Origin: Oikopleura dioica
Lineage: Eukaryota > Chordata > Appendicularia > Copelata > Oikopleuridae
Direction of reading: 5' to 3'
Length of the DNA: 64,000 bases
Assembly (NCBI GenBank): GCA_907165135.1
Contig: OU015570.1
Location: 1,426,001 to 1,490,000, forward strand
This document shows positions 31,531 through 42,527 of this stretch, piece after piece. A program made the translations under genes and the position numbers. Below the pieces are notes generated by a model that saw only the letters and a list, made by a program, of their open reading frames with translations, had not been told where the DNA came from and did no database searches. The stretch's first letter is position 1; the number at the start of each line of letters is the position of its first letter.

Positions 31531-34500
31531 ATCATAGCTTTTTCCGAAGAGCCACAAAAGGCGAAGGACGAGTTCGTGATCTCGCTGCGAGAAGGCATGA
31601 TCGCCGTCTTCAAAGCGGTTTTTGCGACATTGTTCACGGAGCTGCTCCCGATGCTCATGGACCCGGAGAGGCTTCAGCGAGGCACGCTTACTCGCGTTGT
31701 TGCGAAGTTGAAACAGGGTCTGCTCGATTCCGTCGGTGATAACGTCGGGGCTGTTCGCATCTCTCGATGGTTGGAAAAGGCGAGATCTACGCAATCCAGC
31801 CTGTCGCGACACGAAGCTGTTGCCTCCCTGCGAAAAGTCTTTCCCACCTCTTCCGACATCGTGCCCAATGCCTACAAGGTTTGGGGACTGGCTGAGATCG
31901 ACAAGAAGATCGCCAAGGGCATCTCCAACTGGAATGATGCCTCTCAAGCGGCTGCGCCGAGCTCTGAAACGGAGCCTTACTTTCCTAAAGTGACTGCGGT
32001 CGGGCAGGTTAGCCCATACCAGTCCATGTCTTTCACTGAACAAGCCCGCAGTCACTACTTCTGACTTTCCCTGCCGTCAATGCTGCCCCAGGTCGTCTTC
32101 TGCTTGCTTTTCTGATTGCAATTGCCAGTTGAAAAAGATATTGATCTTTTTCCTTCAAAAACCCTTTTTCAGAAGGATAAAATGAAAGAGGGTAATTGCT
32201 TGCCCACAGCTGCTGCAGCGTCCGAAACCTTTTCCAACTGGGCAACAGAATCGATCCGAATGAGTGATAGCGTCTCACAGAATAGCTGGGTGCCTAGCGA
32301 AGGAGAAGCAGCTTCCGTGGATACAGGAATTTTCTCCAACTGAGCTGTCCATGACATCTGAAGCTGCAATGCTTATGACTACAACTCCCAAAGGTTTTTC
32401 AACTTGTACTTCAGATTCAGAAATCAAATGGGGAGAGTCGCTCGAGAAATGGCGGAGCTGGTTCAAAACGGGCGTTACAATGTTAAGAAAAGGGAGAGAA
32501 TTAGAGCGTGCTCTTTAAACCAGTCCCCGGAGGATGAGAATGCCCCCTTTGGTCCAACGGAGATTGGCACGCTTATGGGTGGAAAGCCTTAGATTTGATT
32601 ATTCCGCTTTTAGAAGGGAAAATTACTTCATCGTGGGATATGGTCAAATTTAGGTCGGAGAAAGATTTTGTCTGCGGTACTTTTTGCGAATTTAATGATG
32701 TGTGGCTGCCAATGATCAACCTTATGCCGCTTGAAGTTAGAGGGCAGTTATATCACACGGTATTTAACGAAGTTAATTTGTTTGATAACCTCGACAGGAT
32801 TGATCCACCCAAATTTGTGTGGTATAAGAACCACAAGGTCTGCACCTTTTATACCAGAAACCCGGATAATAAAAAGCTCCTAGCTTATAGGGGTAAGAAT
32901 GAGCCCAGAGCGAAGTCGGGGAATATGAATACCCCAGAAATGTTTAATATCCAGTTTTTGCTTCTGGACCGCTCAAGGGCAGCCCTTTTCGAGTTGAGAA
33001 TAGAAGGGACATTGGAAGTTTCCATGAGCCCATTCTTAAGCAGCTTATAAGCTGGGCAGACAGTTCTTCGGTAGAAGTCGTCGATAAAACAAAAGTCAAC
33101 CCCTAGCTTCAAGCAAATATGGTTGTAGTGCCGAAACAAGGCGCAGACAAGGTCCGAATCTGCTACAACGGGGGCCCCCTGAAGGTCATAGAAAAATTTA
33201 CCCAGCCTTGTAGGCTGGATAGTTGAGCCGAAGTGTTGCACTTTATCCGCAAAGGGGACCTTCTGTCAAAATTAGACGATAAGAGTGGCTTCTTCCACCT
33301 CAAGTTGGACAATTTTAGTAGAGAATTGGCCAGCTTTTTCGCTATAATGCCGGGGCGTTTGGGCTGCCCAAGCTCCCCGGCATTTATCAGCTGGTTAATA
33401 ATACGCCAGTTAACTTTCTAAGGCATTTCGGGATTCATATCTTTTTGTATTTGGACGATCGCCTCATCATTTTGCGCCCTAAGAATAAAATCGAGGCAAA
33501 GGCTATTAAAAAGGACAGTCTTATTAACGACAGCAGTTGGCACTTTTCTTAACAGAGAAAAGAGTGACCTTCTTCCAAAATCAGAATTGGAGTTCTTGGG
33601 TTTTACCCTGAACACGGATAGGTGCACTTTCCGGATTCCAAATGATAAATGGCAGCGGTTCTGCTCAACCCTCACCAAAATACTAAAGGGAAAGTCCACG
33701 CAGTGGCCCTCGAAAAGCTCAGAGGAAAAATGGCTAGCTTTTCGTTGGTAGCGCTTAATATGCGCATGTATATTAGGGAAACGACCAATGCCCTGGTCAA
33801 TGCGACTGATGAGTGGATCAAGGTAGAAGGTTGCTGAAAGATGAGTTGCGAGCTTGGCTTGAGACTCGTGTGATCCTCAAAGAGAGATCATGGCTGAAAC
33901 CTGGTCTGAACACGGTTAAAACAGAGGTTTGCACTGATGCTTCAAACTCGGCTGCCGGGTTATACATTCAGTCCGAAAAGCTGGAATTGTCAGTTTCATG
34001 GCCGGAAGGTCACAGCATTGCAACTCAGTCGATTTTCGCTAAAGAAGCTTGGGCTATCTTGTATCTTATCAAGACTTTTGGCTCAAGATTTGAAAATTCC
34101 AGGCTGATGCTCTATAACGACAATCAGAACGTGGTTGATACATTTTTGGTGGTAGTCGGAACATGTACATCAACAACATTCTTGAGGAGATTCACATGCG
34201 AGCTCAAGACCATAATATAAAGATGGAAATAAGCTGGGTTCCCACTACTGATCAAAAAGCCGATGCGGCGTCAAGAACTCAAGACAACAAGGAAGCAATT
34301 TTTCGTGAGAGCGCCTTCTTGCGAGTTCAAAAGACCTAGGTCTTTGCTTTTCCCTTGATGCTCTGGCTACCGAGGCCAACACCAAATGCCCCTGTTTTAT
34401 TACAAGAAAAAGAGCGAGAGATCCTTCGCAACCGATTTCTTCACGGTTAAAGACTTCGGCAATCATGTGATCTGGGCTTTCCCCCAAGGCCTATCACTAC

Positions 34501-34817
34501 GGCAGTTTTTCTTATCTCCAAAAAGCAGCGAGAAAAAACTTGTAGGTTTTAGTTATTGCGGAACTCAAACACATATCTCCCATTTGGCCAGAAATTTTAA
34601 ATCTCCCTTATTTCAAAAGAATAGACTTGGATTACAACGAGCCTCCAGTCATGTACCCGTCAGCAGACTTGGACAGCGAACTCGGCTATTGGCGAATTCC
34701 GAAGAGAGTGCACTTCTCGCTGCTTCTGCATTCTCCCGAAAAATTTGCCTCAGTTCCTTTCTTCATGAGTCCTTTAAAAAGTCTTCCTATCCTCCTCTGA
34801 AAACTTTTAAATTTTGA
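31531..34817 (+). pseudogene. Gag1-RT-RNase H of the plus-strand YR element
   Basis: Gag1 (31531-32064 and on in shifted frames) matches the minus copy around HEAVASLRKVFPTSSDIV. The region 32595-32850 aligns with the segment before RT (SSWDMVKF, EVRGQLYHTVF). RT shows KLDDKSGFFHLKLD, then FGLPKLPGIYQLVNN and the catalytic YLDDRLIIL near 33450. RNase H has catalytic residues in CTDASNSAAG, AKEAWAI, YNDNQNVVD and DAASR (33930-34280). A DIRS-type extension with WAFPQGLSLRQFF follows near 34480. At least six frameshifts and a small deletion before FGLP break the gene. RT and RNase H would copy the element RNA into DNA in particles. Confidence 0.8.
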
Positions 34818-34833
34818 ACCATCGTTAATTAGA

Positions 34834-35964
34834 ATGTCGCTTCCGACGTTTCTGCCCTTGAATGCCTCGACGGATAAGGCGATAAGACAACGCTGCGACA
34901 GATGGAGCTGAAAAATCCACCACGCCCATCTCGGAGCAAGACTACCGGAACATCTTGAATGGTCAACTGGCCGATCACGACTACAGGTTCATCTACGATC
35001 TCCTGGTCGACTCCAAAGAGGCAGTTAAGGAAAACATGCAGAGCATCAACGTCGCCACTAAGGAACGAGCGGAGGCGGTTCGAATCTACGATATCTGGAA
35101 GCGTTGCGAATCTTGGGTTGCCCAAGGTAATTTACCTTCTGGTTATTACTCCTCGTTGTTTCTTAAGGGAACAAGATACACGTGGATGACCAGCCTAATT
35201 GGGATCGTGACGCTGAAGACGTCAAGTCAGCTGTGGACAACGAAGAAGCTAAACTGCGATCTCTTCCCTCGGAACGCCTCAAGCTTCAAGATGCGCTTCA
35301 AAAGAACGAGGCCAATTTGAAGAAGTTCGTGATGCATAACATGCAGAGCTCTTTCGTCTTTGAGCAAGGGGGATCTTACTTCCAAGTCAGCCTGGGTGCG
35401 TCAAAACTTCGGCAGCCGAAGCACAAAAACCTGGATTACCTGGGCATTGAACTCCGCAACATTGTCACGGACGAGGATACCGTTCGCTCGCTTAAGTTCA
35501 AAGATGTTTCCACCTTCATCAGAACTTACACCGAAGCGGCGGGCCACATGCACAGCGACTACCACAACCTCACCCGCATCAAGTTGGAATTGATGAACAA
35601 CCCGCGAATGTCGAGATACGCCTGCTTGAACTTCATCAAATCCATCTGTGATTTGAGCTTGCAAACCGACATGGTGGCGCTGGTCAATCGCCTTATCCTC
35701 GATCCAGAGGCGAAGAAGGATCTGAGCAACAGCGTCGACCCTGCTACTTCAAACGAGCAGCTCGTCAACCAGAAGAGGGCTCCCTTCATGACGAAGAAAA
35801 ACTACCAGGAGACCCTCACCAAATACGCGTCAGAAATGACCGCCGAGCAGAAGAAAGAGTACGGCTACATTGAGCCGAAACGTCAGCGATCTCGTCAGCG
35901 TCAGCGCAACCGAAATGGCCGAGGTCGTGGTGGAGCTCGCAGTCACTGGGGTGGCGGATCATGA
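34834..35964 (+). CDS. Gag2: second Gag-like protein with RG-rich tail, plus-strand YR element
   Basis: It starts at ATG 34834 (MSLPTFLPL); one base shift near 34880 is needed to stay in frame. A 41-nt intron (35127-35167, GTAATT...TTAAG) joins exons in phase 1. The helical, coiled-coil-like N-terminal part leads to a central domain matching the minus copy over about 110 residues (shared pattern VF....SYF..S.G.S.L....L..LG.E.R..VTD). The tail is basic, QRQRNRNGRGRGGARSHWG, typical of RNA binding. A protein with this position, between RNase H and recombinase, is not part of the standard DIRS or Ngaro plan as I know it. Role by inference: nucleic-acid binding or capsid. Confidence 0.7.
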
Positions 35965-36275
35965 GGTGGTATCTCTTCCAACTGGGGGAACTCTGGTGGC
36001 ATTTCCGGCCAATGAAACAACAACTACCGTGGCCGAGGTAGAGGTAGAGGCTTGTACCGTGGTGGCGCTCGCTCTGGACAAGCGCCTTCTGCAGACAACA
36101 AATCGCCGCCGAAATAACTTCTGGTCTTCTTTAAAAGAGCTACTAAGCCCAATTCCCTTTCCGGAGTCACCTCGACTGCCTGGGTAGCATACCATTTATC
36201 CTAGCTCATTTATTCTCCAAATTCTTCCTAAACTAATTTGATTAGTTTCGTTTAGTCCTTTTAGCGCTCTTTAGA

Positions 36276-37142
36276 ATGAGCGACAAGCGAAATTCTTTTC
36301 CTCTCAGCCCGTTTGAGCGAATGTCGCAGAAGGAGCGGATTAACTGGGTCATCTCCGAATGGAGAAAATCTGTTAAAAACAAGAGAAAAGCGGCCACTCC
36401 GGGGATGATGAAAAAATTCCTAGAAGAACTCGAGGTTCAGAACCCGAGTTCTCCAGTAGGATGGTCCGTCCTTAAAAGGGCAATCGAGTTCGGGGTTTCG
36501 GAATATCAGGGAAAGGACCTGATCCCTGGTGCCAGGGCTGAACTCAAGCTCTGGAGCAACGCAAGAGTGCGGGCGCAGGCTTCGGAAGATTTACAGTAGC
36601 CGAAGCAAGCGCCCGCATTCTCCGAAGGCCAAACCACTGATCTCTGCAAAGAAATGTGGAGATCTGACAACAACAAGGCCAAGCAGGCGACCGTAGTGGC
36701 GGGCCTATCTTTTTACACCGGAGCCCGCACTATTGAGATCTGCTCGTTGTACATCGAGGATCTAGAGGTGACTCAATCTGACGAGGCCCTCTTCATCTCG
36801 ATGCCTTTGCGTTTTTCCAAAGGTAACCCCAGGAAAGAGCGCAGAGAAAGACTTGCGCTCCCGATCTTGAGCTCTACCCCCATCCCGCTCATGACATGGC
36901 TGAGGTCAAGCCATATCCTGAATGGGAGATCAAAGGGCCGACTGTTCTCGGTGAACACTCGTAACTGTAACTATCATAACAAGGCTGCTGCAGCTCGCTT
37001 AAACTGGGATACAGCTCCGAGTGGACACTCTTTTCGAGTCAGTTTTGTCCTTAACGCTCTTGTTGCAAGAGCCTCAGAGGACGACATTATCCAAGCTTGT
37101 CGCTTGCGTCACGGTGACATGCTTAATATTTACCGAACGTAG
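36276..37142 (+). CDS. Tyrosine recombinase of the plus-strand YR element
   Basis: One frame from ATG 36276 to TAG 37142 carries a single internal TAG (36597). The N-terminal helical part would be the core-binding domain. Catalytic residues fit the family: Arg in YTGARTIEIC, then HSFR in PSGHSFRVSF, His in LRHGDM and the nucleophile Tyr in LNIYRT at the very end. It would integrate circular DNA copies by site-specific recombination without target duplication. A frame-shifted extension of about 100 codons, acidic and Ser/Pro-rich (to 37464), could be a former C-terminal tail. Confidence 0.8.
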
Positions 37143-37568
37143 CTCCATAATACGATCCATGGGGCCCCCTTCAGGATTGTCAGGGCAATCCGAAATCAAG
37201 CGGGTGGTGAGGATTCCCCCTTATCTTGCCAACCTCTCGCCACCCCCGCTCGCTCGATCAACGGCAACTATGTTTGAACGGGACCAGGCACAGTCCTCTT
37301 CTACCCCCGTCGAAGCTTTGGATGCCGAAGTCTCCGTGGGGATAGAAAAGATTGACCTTACAAATGAGTCGGCCGCTCCCCTAAAAGCTTATCCAAACAA
37401 CGCTCAAGGTGGTGAAGAAGGAAAAATCCGCTCTTCCGAAAGTCGAAGTCAAAAATTTTCCTGAGCTTTGAAATTTGGAAAATATTTGCTTGGGCAGCCC
37501 AAGCTCTAGTTTGCTTTCCGGATCAGTGTTTTTCTAAAAATTCCGCACGTTTAGACTACTCTGTGACC

Positions 37569-38031
37569 ATGATCCGCTTCCCAATTACCCGATATGGCTC
37601 CATCGATTTCAATAACTTGGATGAAATGAATTTTTCATTCAAGCTGCAGCCGATTCCGGTTGCGCGAGGAAGTAACAGAGGCTCTGCTTACTGGGGACTC
37701 ATTCGCCGGGGAGCGGCAGCCGCTATCCACCCCTTCTCCCTTAACCTTGTTGGAAAGGTGATTGGCGACTTGGTCGCGAGGTTTGTCACCCACGGCTTAC
37801 CGATTTTTGATACTCCACTTTAGCAGCTTGCTTTGTGGTCATCAGACCACCAATCTTGGAGATCTCTTCCGACGGGAAATCGCTAAAGTGGAACAAGAAA
37901 TGGCCATCTTGTTCAAGCTCGTGGTTGGCGAGGAAGTCGACGAGAACACCGCCAACGCCGACTGGGCTATCCAGCGCATTGATGAGCTGCGCGGCTTCTT
38001 TGCTAGAACTGAGCGTTCCATCTTCGTCTGA
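37569..38031 (+). CDS. Accessory ORF 1 of the plus-strand YR element, one intron, unidentified
   Basis: ATG 37569 (MIRFPITRYGSIDFNN) to TGA 38031. Removing 37781-37823 (43 nt, GTTTGT...TTTAG) restores a single frame of about 139 residues. The C-terminal half is acidic and helical (KVEQEMAILFKLVVGEE). The stretch AYWGLIRRGAAAAIHPFSLN is loosely like FYGCLNAAKAAMDVHPLLN in the minus-strand gene at 59957-60983, hinting at shared ancestry. Function unknown. It is in a position where YR elements usually have only non-coding terminal repeats. Confidence 0.55.
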
Positions 38032-38042
38032 ACCTGCAAAAA

Positions 38043-38379
38043 ATGGTGAAAGTGGACTTTCCAGCGTTCACCGCTGACCCAAGGTAGTCTCTCTCGCTCC
38101 GTTTCATTAACTCTTTGCATTAGCAACTGGCCCCAATACAAACTGTTTTCGGAACGCCTGGTTGCCATTGCGAGGGACTCCTGGTGCGAAGTCGCCGCTT
38201 TCTGGCAACGCTCCTTTCGAGTGAATCGAGAGGGATATTGCCCTGAATTGCTGACCAGACCGGCTCAAGAAGATACAAAGCAATTCTTCCGCGAAGTTGC
38301 GTTGGCTCTCTCTCGAGAGAACTTCCGTCGCCCAGCTCCTCTGAACGTCGTTTGGTTGGTCGAACGAGCCTTAAACTGA
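38043..38379 (+). CDS. Accessory ORF 2 of the plus-strand YR element, one intron, unidentified
   Basis: ATG 38043 in good context (AAAAAATGG) starts MVKVDFPAFTADP. A 40-nt intron (38084-38123, GTAGTC...CATTAG) joins it in frame to NWPQYKLFSERLVAI, and the frame ends at TGA 38379. The product has about 98 residues, Trp-containing and helical. It starts 11 nt after the stop of accessory ORF 1. No family was recognised. Confidence 0.5.
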
Positions 38380-38490
38380 ACTTAACTGAGCCTTTGTTTA
38401 TCACCTACCATGTAAGCCTTCACTACAATTCTTGTACCTCACTCTCTAGTGCGACCACCTTTTGCTCCTTGATACTGAATCTGAGGAGAA

Positions 38491-39030
38491 ATGATTCCCA
38501 TTCTGATTGAATGGGAATGGCTTGCCCACCGGGCACAGCCAGCGGACATGCATGTGGTGCTGCGGGAGATGATTGGTCGGTACGAGCGAACTCGACCATA
38601 CTTGTCCTCGAAGATCGCCTTTGTGATTCACATCGCTCACACTAACGACTGGCGAATCCCTGTCGCTCGGCGGCCTCGCAGCTGGAAGAACTTCTCCGAG
38701 CCCCCTCGTCTCGATGAGTTCTCCCTCTACGATGAGGAAGACGTTCCAATTTCCAAACGGGAAAGGGTAAACATTTTAATGTGGTTGATTCAAGCTAACC
38801 AATCCCTCAGATGGAGTCAAGAAAACGTCGCCCTAACAAGCGATTGCGACTCAACCTGCAGCGATCTGCCCACGAGCTGCAGATGTAAGCTAGATTTCTC
38901 GGCGGTGCGGTTTATTTGTCTCAACCTGCTTCCGAACCCGAGAAGAAAGATTGAAATATTCTTGAGACCTCGGGGTCATTTGGGTTGCCCAAGTGGCCCC
39001 TTCTTCTTTGTCTGCTTTTCTACTCAGTAG
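38491..39030 (+). CDS. Accessory ORF 3 of the plus-strand YR element, unidentified
   Basis: ATG 38491 opens MIPILIEWEWLAHRAQ and stays open to 39030 (179 codons). A GTAAGC donor near 38885 suggests the true exon ends there after about 130 codons, since the codons beyond look less protein-like; I could not choose the acceptor. The protein is mixed and helical with an acidic patch (RLDEFSLYDEEDVPISKRER). No domain was recognised. Confidence 0.45.
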   Translation: MIPILIEWEWLAHRAQPADMHVVLREMIGRYERTRPYLSSKIAFVIHIAHTNDWRIPVARRPRSWKNFSEPPRLDEFSLYDEEDVPISKRERVNILMWLIQANQSLRWSQENVALTSDCDSTCSDLPTSCRCKLDFSAVRFICLNLLPNPRRKIEIFLRPRGHLGCPSGPFFFVCFSTQ

Positions 39031-39162
39031 ATTTATTTTCAAATAAAAAAGGGTTAAGTTCTCAAATTTTTGGAGTTTCTTGGTTTTATCTTTAGCGAAA
39101 GAAAAGATACCATTTACAGTCGAGGCTTTGCATTAATATCCGAATATTGGATAAGATAGAAT

Positions 39163-39205
39163 GTTTTCACTCTCCAATTGTTTGTAAAGTCGTTCTTTAC
39201 TGTAA
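39163..39205 (+). repeat. 43-nt direct repeat B1 (plus-strand YR element)
   Basis: GTTTTCACTCTCCAATTGTT through CTTTACTGTAA is identical to 39560-39602. It fits the B1 position of split direct repeats. Confidence 0.8.
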
Positions 39206-39559
39206 TAATTTACAGTATTTTCTATCCTCAGATCCTCCCGCCCCGGGGCCTGAGTGAGTACGCGATATGTCAAAAATAAGGAATCTTCTTTAGAACCCGG
39301 GGCGCGAGGATCCGTGCATTGAAAATACTCGCCATTCTGTTTTTAATGCGAATTAGTGGAGCGGCTCCAGAATTAATTCGCGTGAAAAACAACTCCTCCT
39401 GATTGGTTGAGATATCCCAAGTCAGTAGAGTTGAAGTTATTTTTACGCGCTTTAGATTAATTCTGTCGATGTACTCCTCTCATGCTGACAGAATATTATT
39501 ACGTACCCACCCACTCCACCCGGGTATCTTTCCTTTCTTTATGGTAAAGAACGATATCA
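39206..39559 (+). repeat. Inter-repeat terminal segment (A2 candidate), structured
   Basis: It lies between the two 43-nt repeats. It contains an inverted pair GATCCTCCCGCCCCGGG (about 39230) / CCCGGGGCGCGAGGATCC (about 39297) and several AGAATTAATT/TAATTCTG complementary bits. In Ngaro/PAT-type elements this segment duplicates the 5' terminus; here the 5' end is lost, so that cannot be tested. Confidence 0.5.
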
Positions 39560-39602
39560 GTTTTCACTCTCCAATTGTTTGTAAAGTCGTTCTTTACTGT
39601 AA
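39560..39602 (+). repeat. 43-nt direct repeat B2 (plus-strand YR element)
   Basis: Perfect copy of 39163-39205. Probably the 3' terminus of the element. Confidence 0.8.
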
Positions 39603-40517
39603 GAAATGACTTTAAAAGTGTAAAAGAAAGCCTGCCAAAATATTTCTCCGAAAACAGTGGAAAAAGGTGAAAAAATTTCGGCTGCTACAAAAATATTAAT
39701 CAGAAAATAATCTCACCATATTTCGGCAGTTTTACCGAAACATTTCTCCATACTACCCTTAAAGGAGTTAATGGAGTTAATGGAGAGGTTTTGAAATAAG
39801 AGCTACACGGTCGTGAGGCGCACAGCGTGAGACAAAACGCGGCGCGGCGTGAAAGCACTTGTTTTTAACGGAACACTACAAACCTATCTGAATTGAAAAA
39901 ACGGATAAGAATTGCGAGAGGAGATAGAGTTTTACCAACTCAAGTCATTTTCTCCAATTTACTTTTTGACGATTCTGCTAATTTTTCATCTGTAAAGAGT
40001 TAAGGCTATGATGATAGCAAATCCGACGAAATTTTGGAAAAAGCTCCATTTGTTTCGATTTTACGGCAATGCAAAAGAAGGGCACGGGAGGGCGCTAGGC
40101 GAGCGAGGCACGCCGCGCCGATTTCTTGTTCTACCCTTAAGGGGCGGGTCGACGAGAATCGGGATTTCCGTGACCAAAAATGGGAGAAAACCTAAAAGAT
40201 AGGCGAAATCTGAATTTAGTGGCGAATAGAAAGGGTTGAAAAAATTAACCGGCGAAAAGTAGAAAAAATTTGGCCAGAAAAAATCGGTCAAAAATCCCAT
40301 CAAAGTGGGGCCATTTTCGCGAAAATGCACCAAAAATGGTCATTTTTTTACATTTTTCCTAATTTTACCCTCTAAATCTCATTTTTATCAAATGATTTTA
40401 GGCTCAAAAGATTTGGGAGAATCTGTAGATTCCAAAAATATAAGTTTCATATCCAGACTATGAGTACAAGCGAAATTACGATCACCCCTGAAAAATTCTC
40501 GTCGACCCTCCCCTTAA
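39603..40517. other. AT-rich spacer without a gene
   Basis: No supported gene. GC-rich bits near 39825 (cacggtcgtgaggcgcacag) and 40085 (gggagggcgctaggcgagc) look like ends of foldback repeats. Confidence 0.3.
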
Positions 40518-41184
40518 GGGATCCCCTCCCGATTTGAAAAATATCATCGAGGGCTTTTATGTGATATATTTTCGGAATCTCCGTTGTCTGGCGATCATTT
40601 TCATATATTATGTCAAAGGGAGTCCGTCACGTGGCAACCCGTGACACAGTTTTCAAAATGGCTTATTTTAACGAAAAATTTTACTTAGTTTTTGACTTTT
40701 CAAAGTCGACATAATCAGATGAATATGGGCACTTTAGAAAGCTTAGAAAAAATGTATTAGAAAAAATAGATTTAATGAAATATCTAACCACTCAAAGGCG
40801 CTAGAGAGCAAAGAAAGTCGAAAAAATGGCAAAAATCAGTTAAAAAACATCTTGTTTAGAAAAATTCTACAATCCTTGACGGAATCACATGCCTGTACTA
40901 GAGATTATAGATCAGGGATCAAGGAAGACAGTTGTTATTGATTTAAGGCTCTATCTAAGAGCAGAAAATACTAGTTTGATTTTGAAAATGGCCCAAAATG
41001 GGGTTTTTCGCGAATATCAATGTTTTCAGCCCGTCTTTTCTAGGTGTTTCCCCTTATGAAAATTAATTTCTGTACTTGAGTTTGTTCATTAAGAAACGGG
41101 CTTCAAAATGAGCCATCATACTTGTAAAAAGCTCAGCCCTAAAAAAGAAGTTCGAAGTCAAAGTTGACGAAATCGGGGGATCCC
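40518..41184. mobile_element. piggyBac-like non-autonomous element, family P1 (copy c)
   Basis: It starts GGGATCCCCTCCCGATTTG and ends AATCGGGGGATCCC, with TTAA at 40514-40517 and 41185-41188. It is 667 bp and colinear with copies at 10454 and 11515. Confidence 0.8.
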
Positions 41185-41804
41185 TTAAGCAGAGATTTAA
41201 ATTCAATAAAGTCCGAATCTGTGGGATCATGATTGAGCTCCTTTAATTTTGTTCTATCCGAAAACTTATTTAATAAAGCCTGTTGAGGTCATTTTATAAA
41301 TTAATTTGATAAAATTATGTCAGCAAGCTCGCAACATTCGTTACATTTTCGTAAGAATCCCTCCTCAGGTCAGTTAATAGATTTTTAAGACTTTGATTTA
41401 AAACAGCAGCGAGAATTCCCTTTAGTCAAGGGACTCTCAACAGTTCAGTGAAAGAAATTTATATACATATATGTAAATGACATATTTTCACTCTTATTAA
41501 CATGAAAAGGGTAAAGAATCATAATTCATTAACAGCTTATAAAAAAATAATAAATCCTTTATGGGATATACATAGGGATTTTAACCGGAAAGCGGCGCGC
41601 GGCGTGGCGCTTCTGGCCCAAAATGACGGATGTCTATTTCGTTCTCTTTGGGGTTCGCAATGAAAAGATTTATTTTTAGAGTCTTATGTAGGGCTCGAAC
41701 AAGTCGAACCCTTATGGTCAAAAAGTGGAAACTCTCTGGTTAATTTGATAATTTAGTTATTTCGAACATTAACGGTTATATTCAGAGTCAGTTGGAGCAC
41801 AGCT
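41185..41804. other. AT-rich spacer without a gene
   Basis: No supported gene or repeat was seen. Confidence 0.3.
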
Positions 41805-42527
41805 CAGGGGTCTGGATTCGCTTTGCGAAATCGCCATATAGCGAAGCGAAGCGAGGCGAAGCGCATTCGCTTCGCTTCGCTTTCGCTTTTGAAAATTTCA
41901 ATTCGCTTCGATTCGCTTTCGCTTTTCAAAAAAATTTCGATTAGCTATAATTTGATAATTAAAATGTTAAAATCTTTTCAAATAAATCCAAAGCTTTCTT
42001 CTCAAAACCCCTAAAACCATCATTTTTGGTCATATTCAGCCACTAGGATTACGAAAAATCATAAACATGAGCAGAAGTTTCAATTTGAGTCGGAAGGAGC
42101 ACAAGTGTACAAGACATTTGTGAGAAATGAGCTCATCTGCTACATTTTGATCACTAGTATTGAACCGTGTCAAGTCCCTAGAGGAATTTTTGGTCATTTT
42201 CCGATTTATGTTTTAGTTGAAGGCTGAAGAAAGCAGTCCAAAAAACTTCTGTCACCTAAAATCTAGAAATCTCCGAATGAGTAAAATCTACCTTGGTAAT
42301 CTTATTTTGAGCCCTGAGTATAAAGAAAAAAATTTTTGGAATTTTATTCATCCAAAAAATGATGAAAAATTCCGTTTTTTTCGCTTTTGAAAGAAAATTT
42401 TCGCTTCGCTTCGCTTTCGCTTGTGAAATTTTAATTCGCTACGCTTTGCTTTCGCTTAAATTTTTAAAAAAATTTTCGCCTTCGCTTCGCTTTCGCTTTT
42501 CACTTTCGGGCAAAATCCAGACCCCTG
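41805..42527. mobile_element. hAT-like element with TTCGCTTCGCTTTCGC arrays
   Basis: The termini CAGGGGTCTGGATT and AATCCAGACCCCTG are 14-bp perfect inverted repeats of hAT type. Subterminal arrays of TTCGCTTCGCTTTCGCTTT occur at both ends (41850-41930 and 42400-42505). The same termini bound the tiny element at 14485. A clean 8-bp duplication is not visible (cacagct occurs directly left and four bases right of the end). Confidence 0.65.

Larger units (their letters stand above)
31531..39602 (+). mobile_element. Tyrosine-recombinase retroelement, plus-strand copy (5'-truncated)
   Basis: Order: Gag1, RT, RNase H with DIRS-type extension, Gag2 with RG tail, tyrosine recombinase, three small ORFs, then two 43-nt direct repeats. 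It is colinear from Gag1 to YR with the minus-strand element at 51572-58908, with recognisable protein similarity in every part. YR plus RT defines the DIRS/Ngaro/PAT/VIPER class, which integrates through a recombinase instead of an integrase. The 5' terminal repeat is missing; Gag1 begins abruptly at the junction with a foldback element. Frameshifts make this copy inactive. Confidence 0.85.

Noticed and set aside
31522-32055. 177-codon minus-strand ORF opposite Gag1
   Set aside because: The plus frame matches Gag1 of the minus-strand YR element, so the antisense frame is a shadow.
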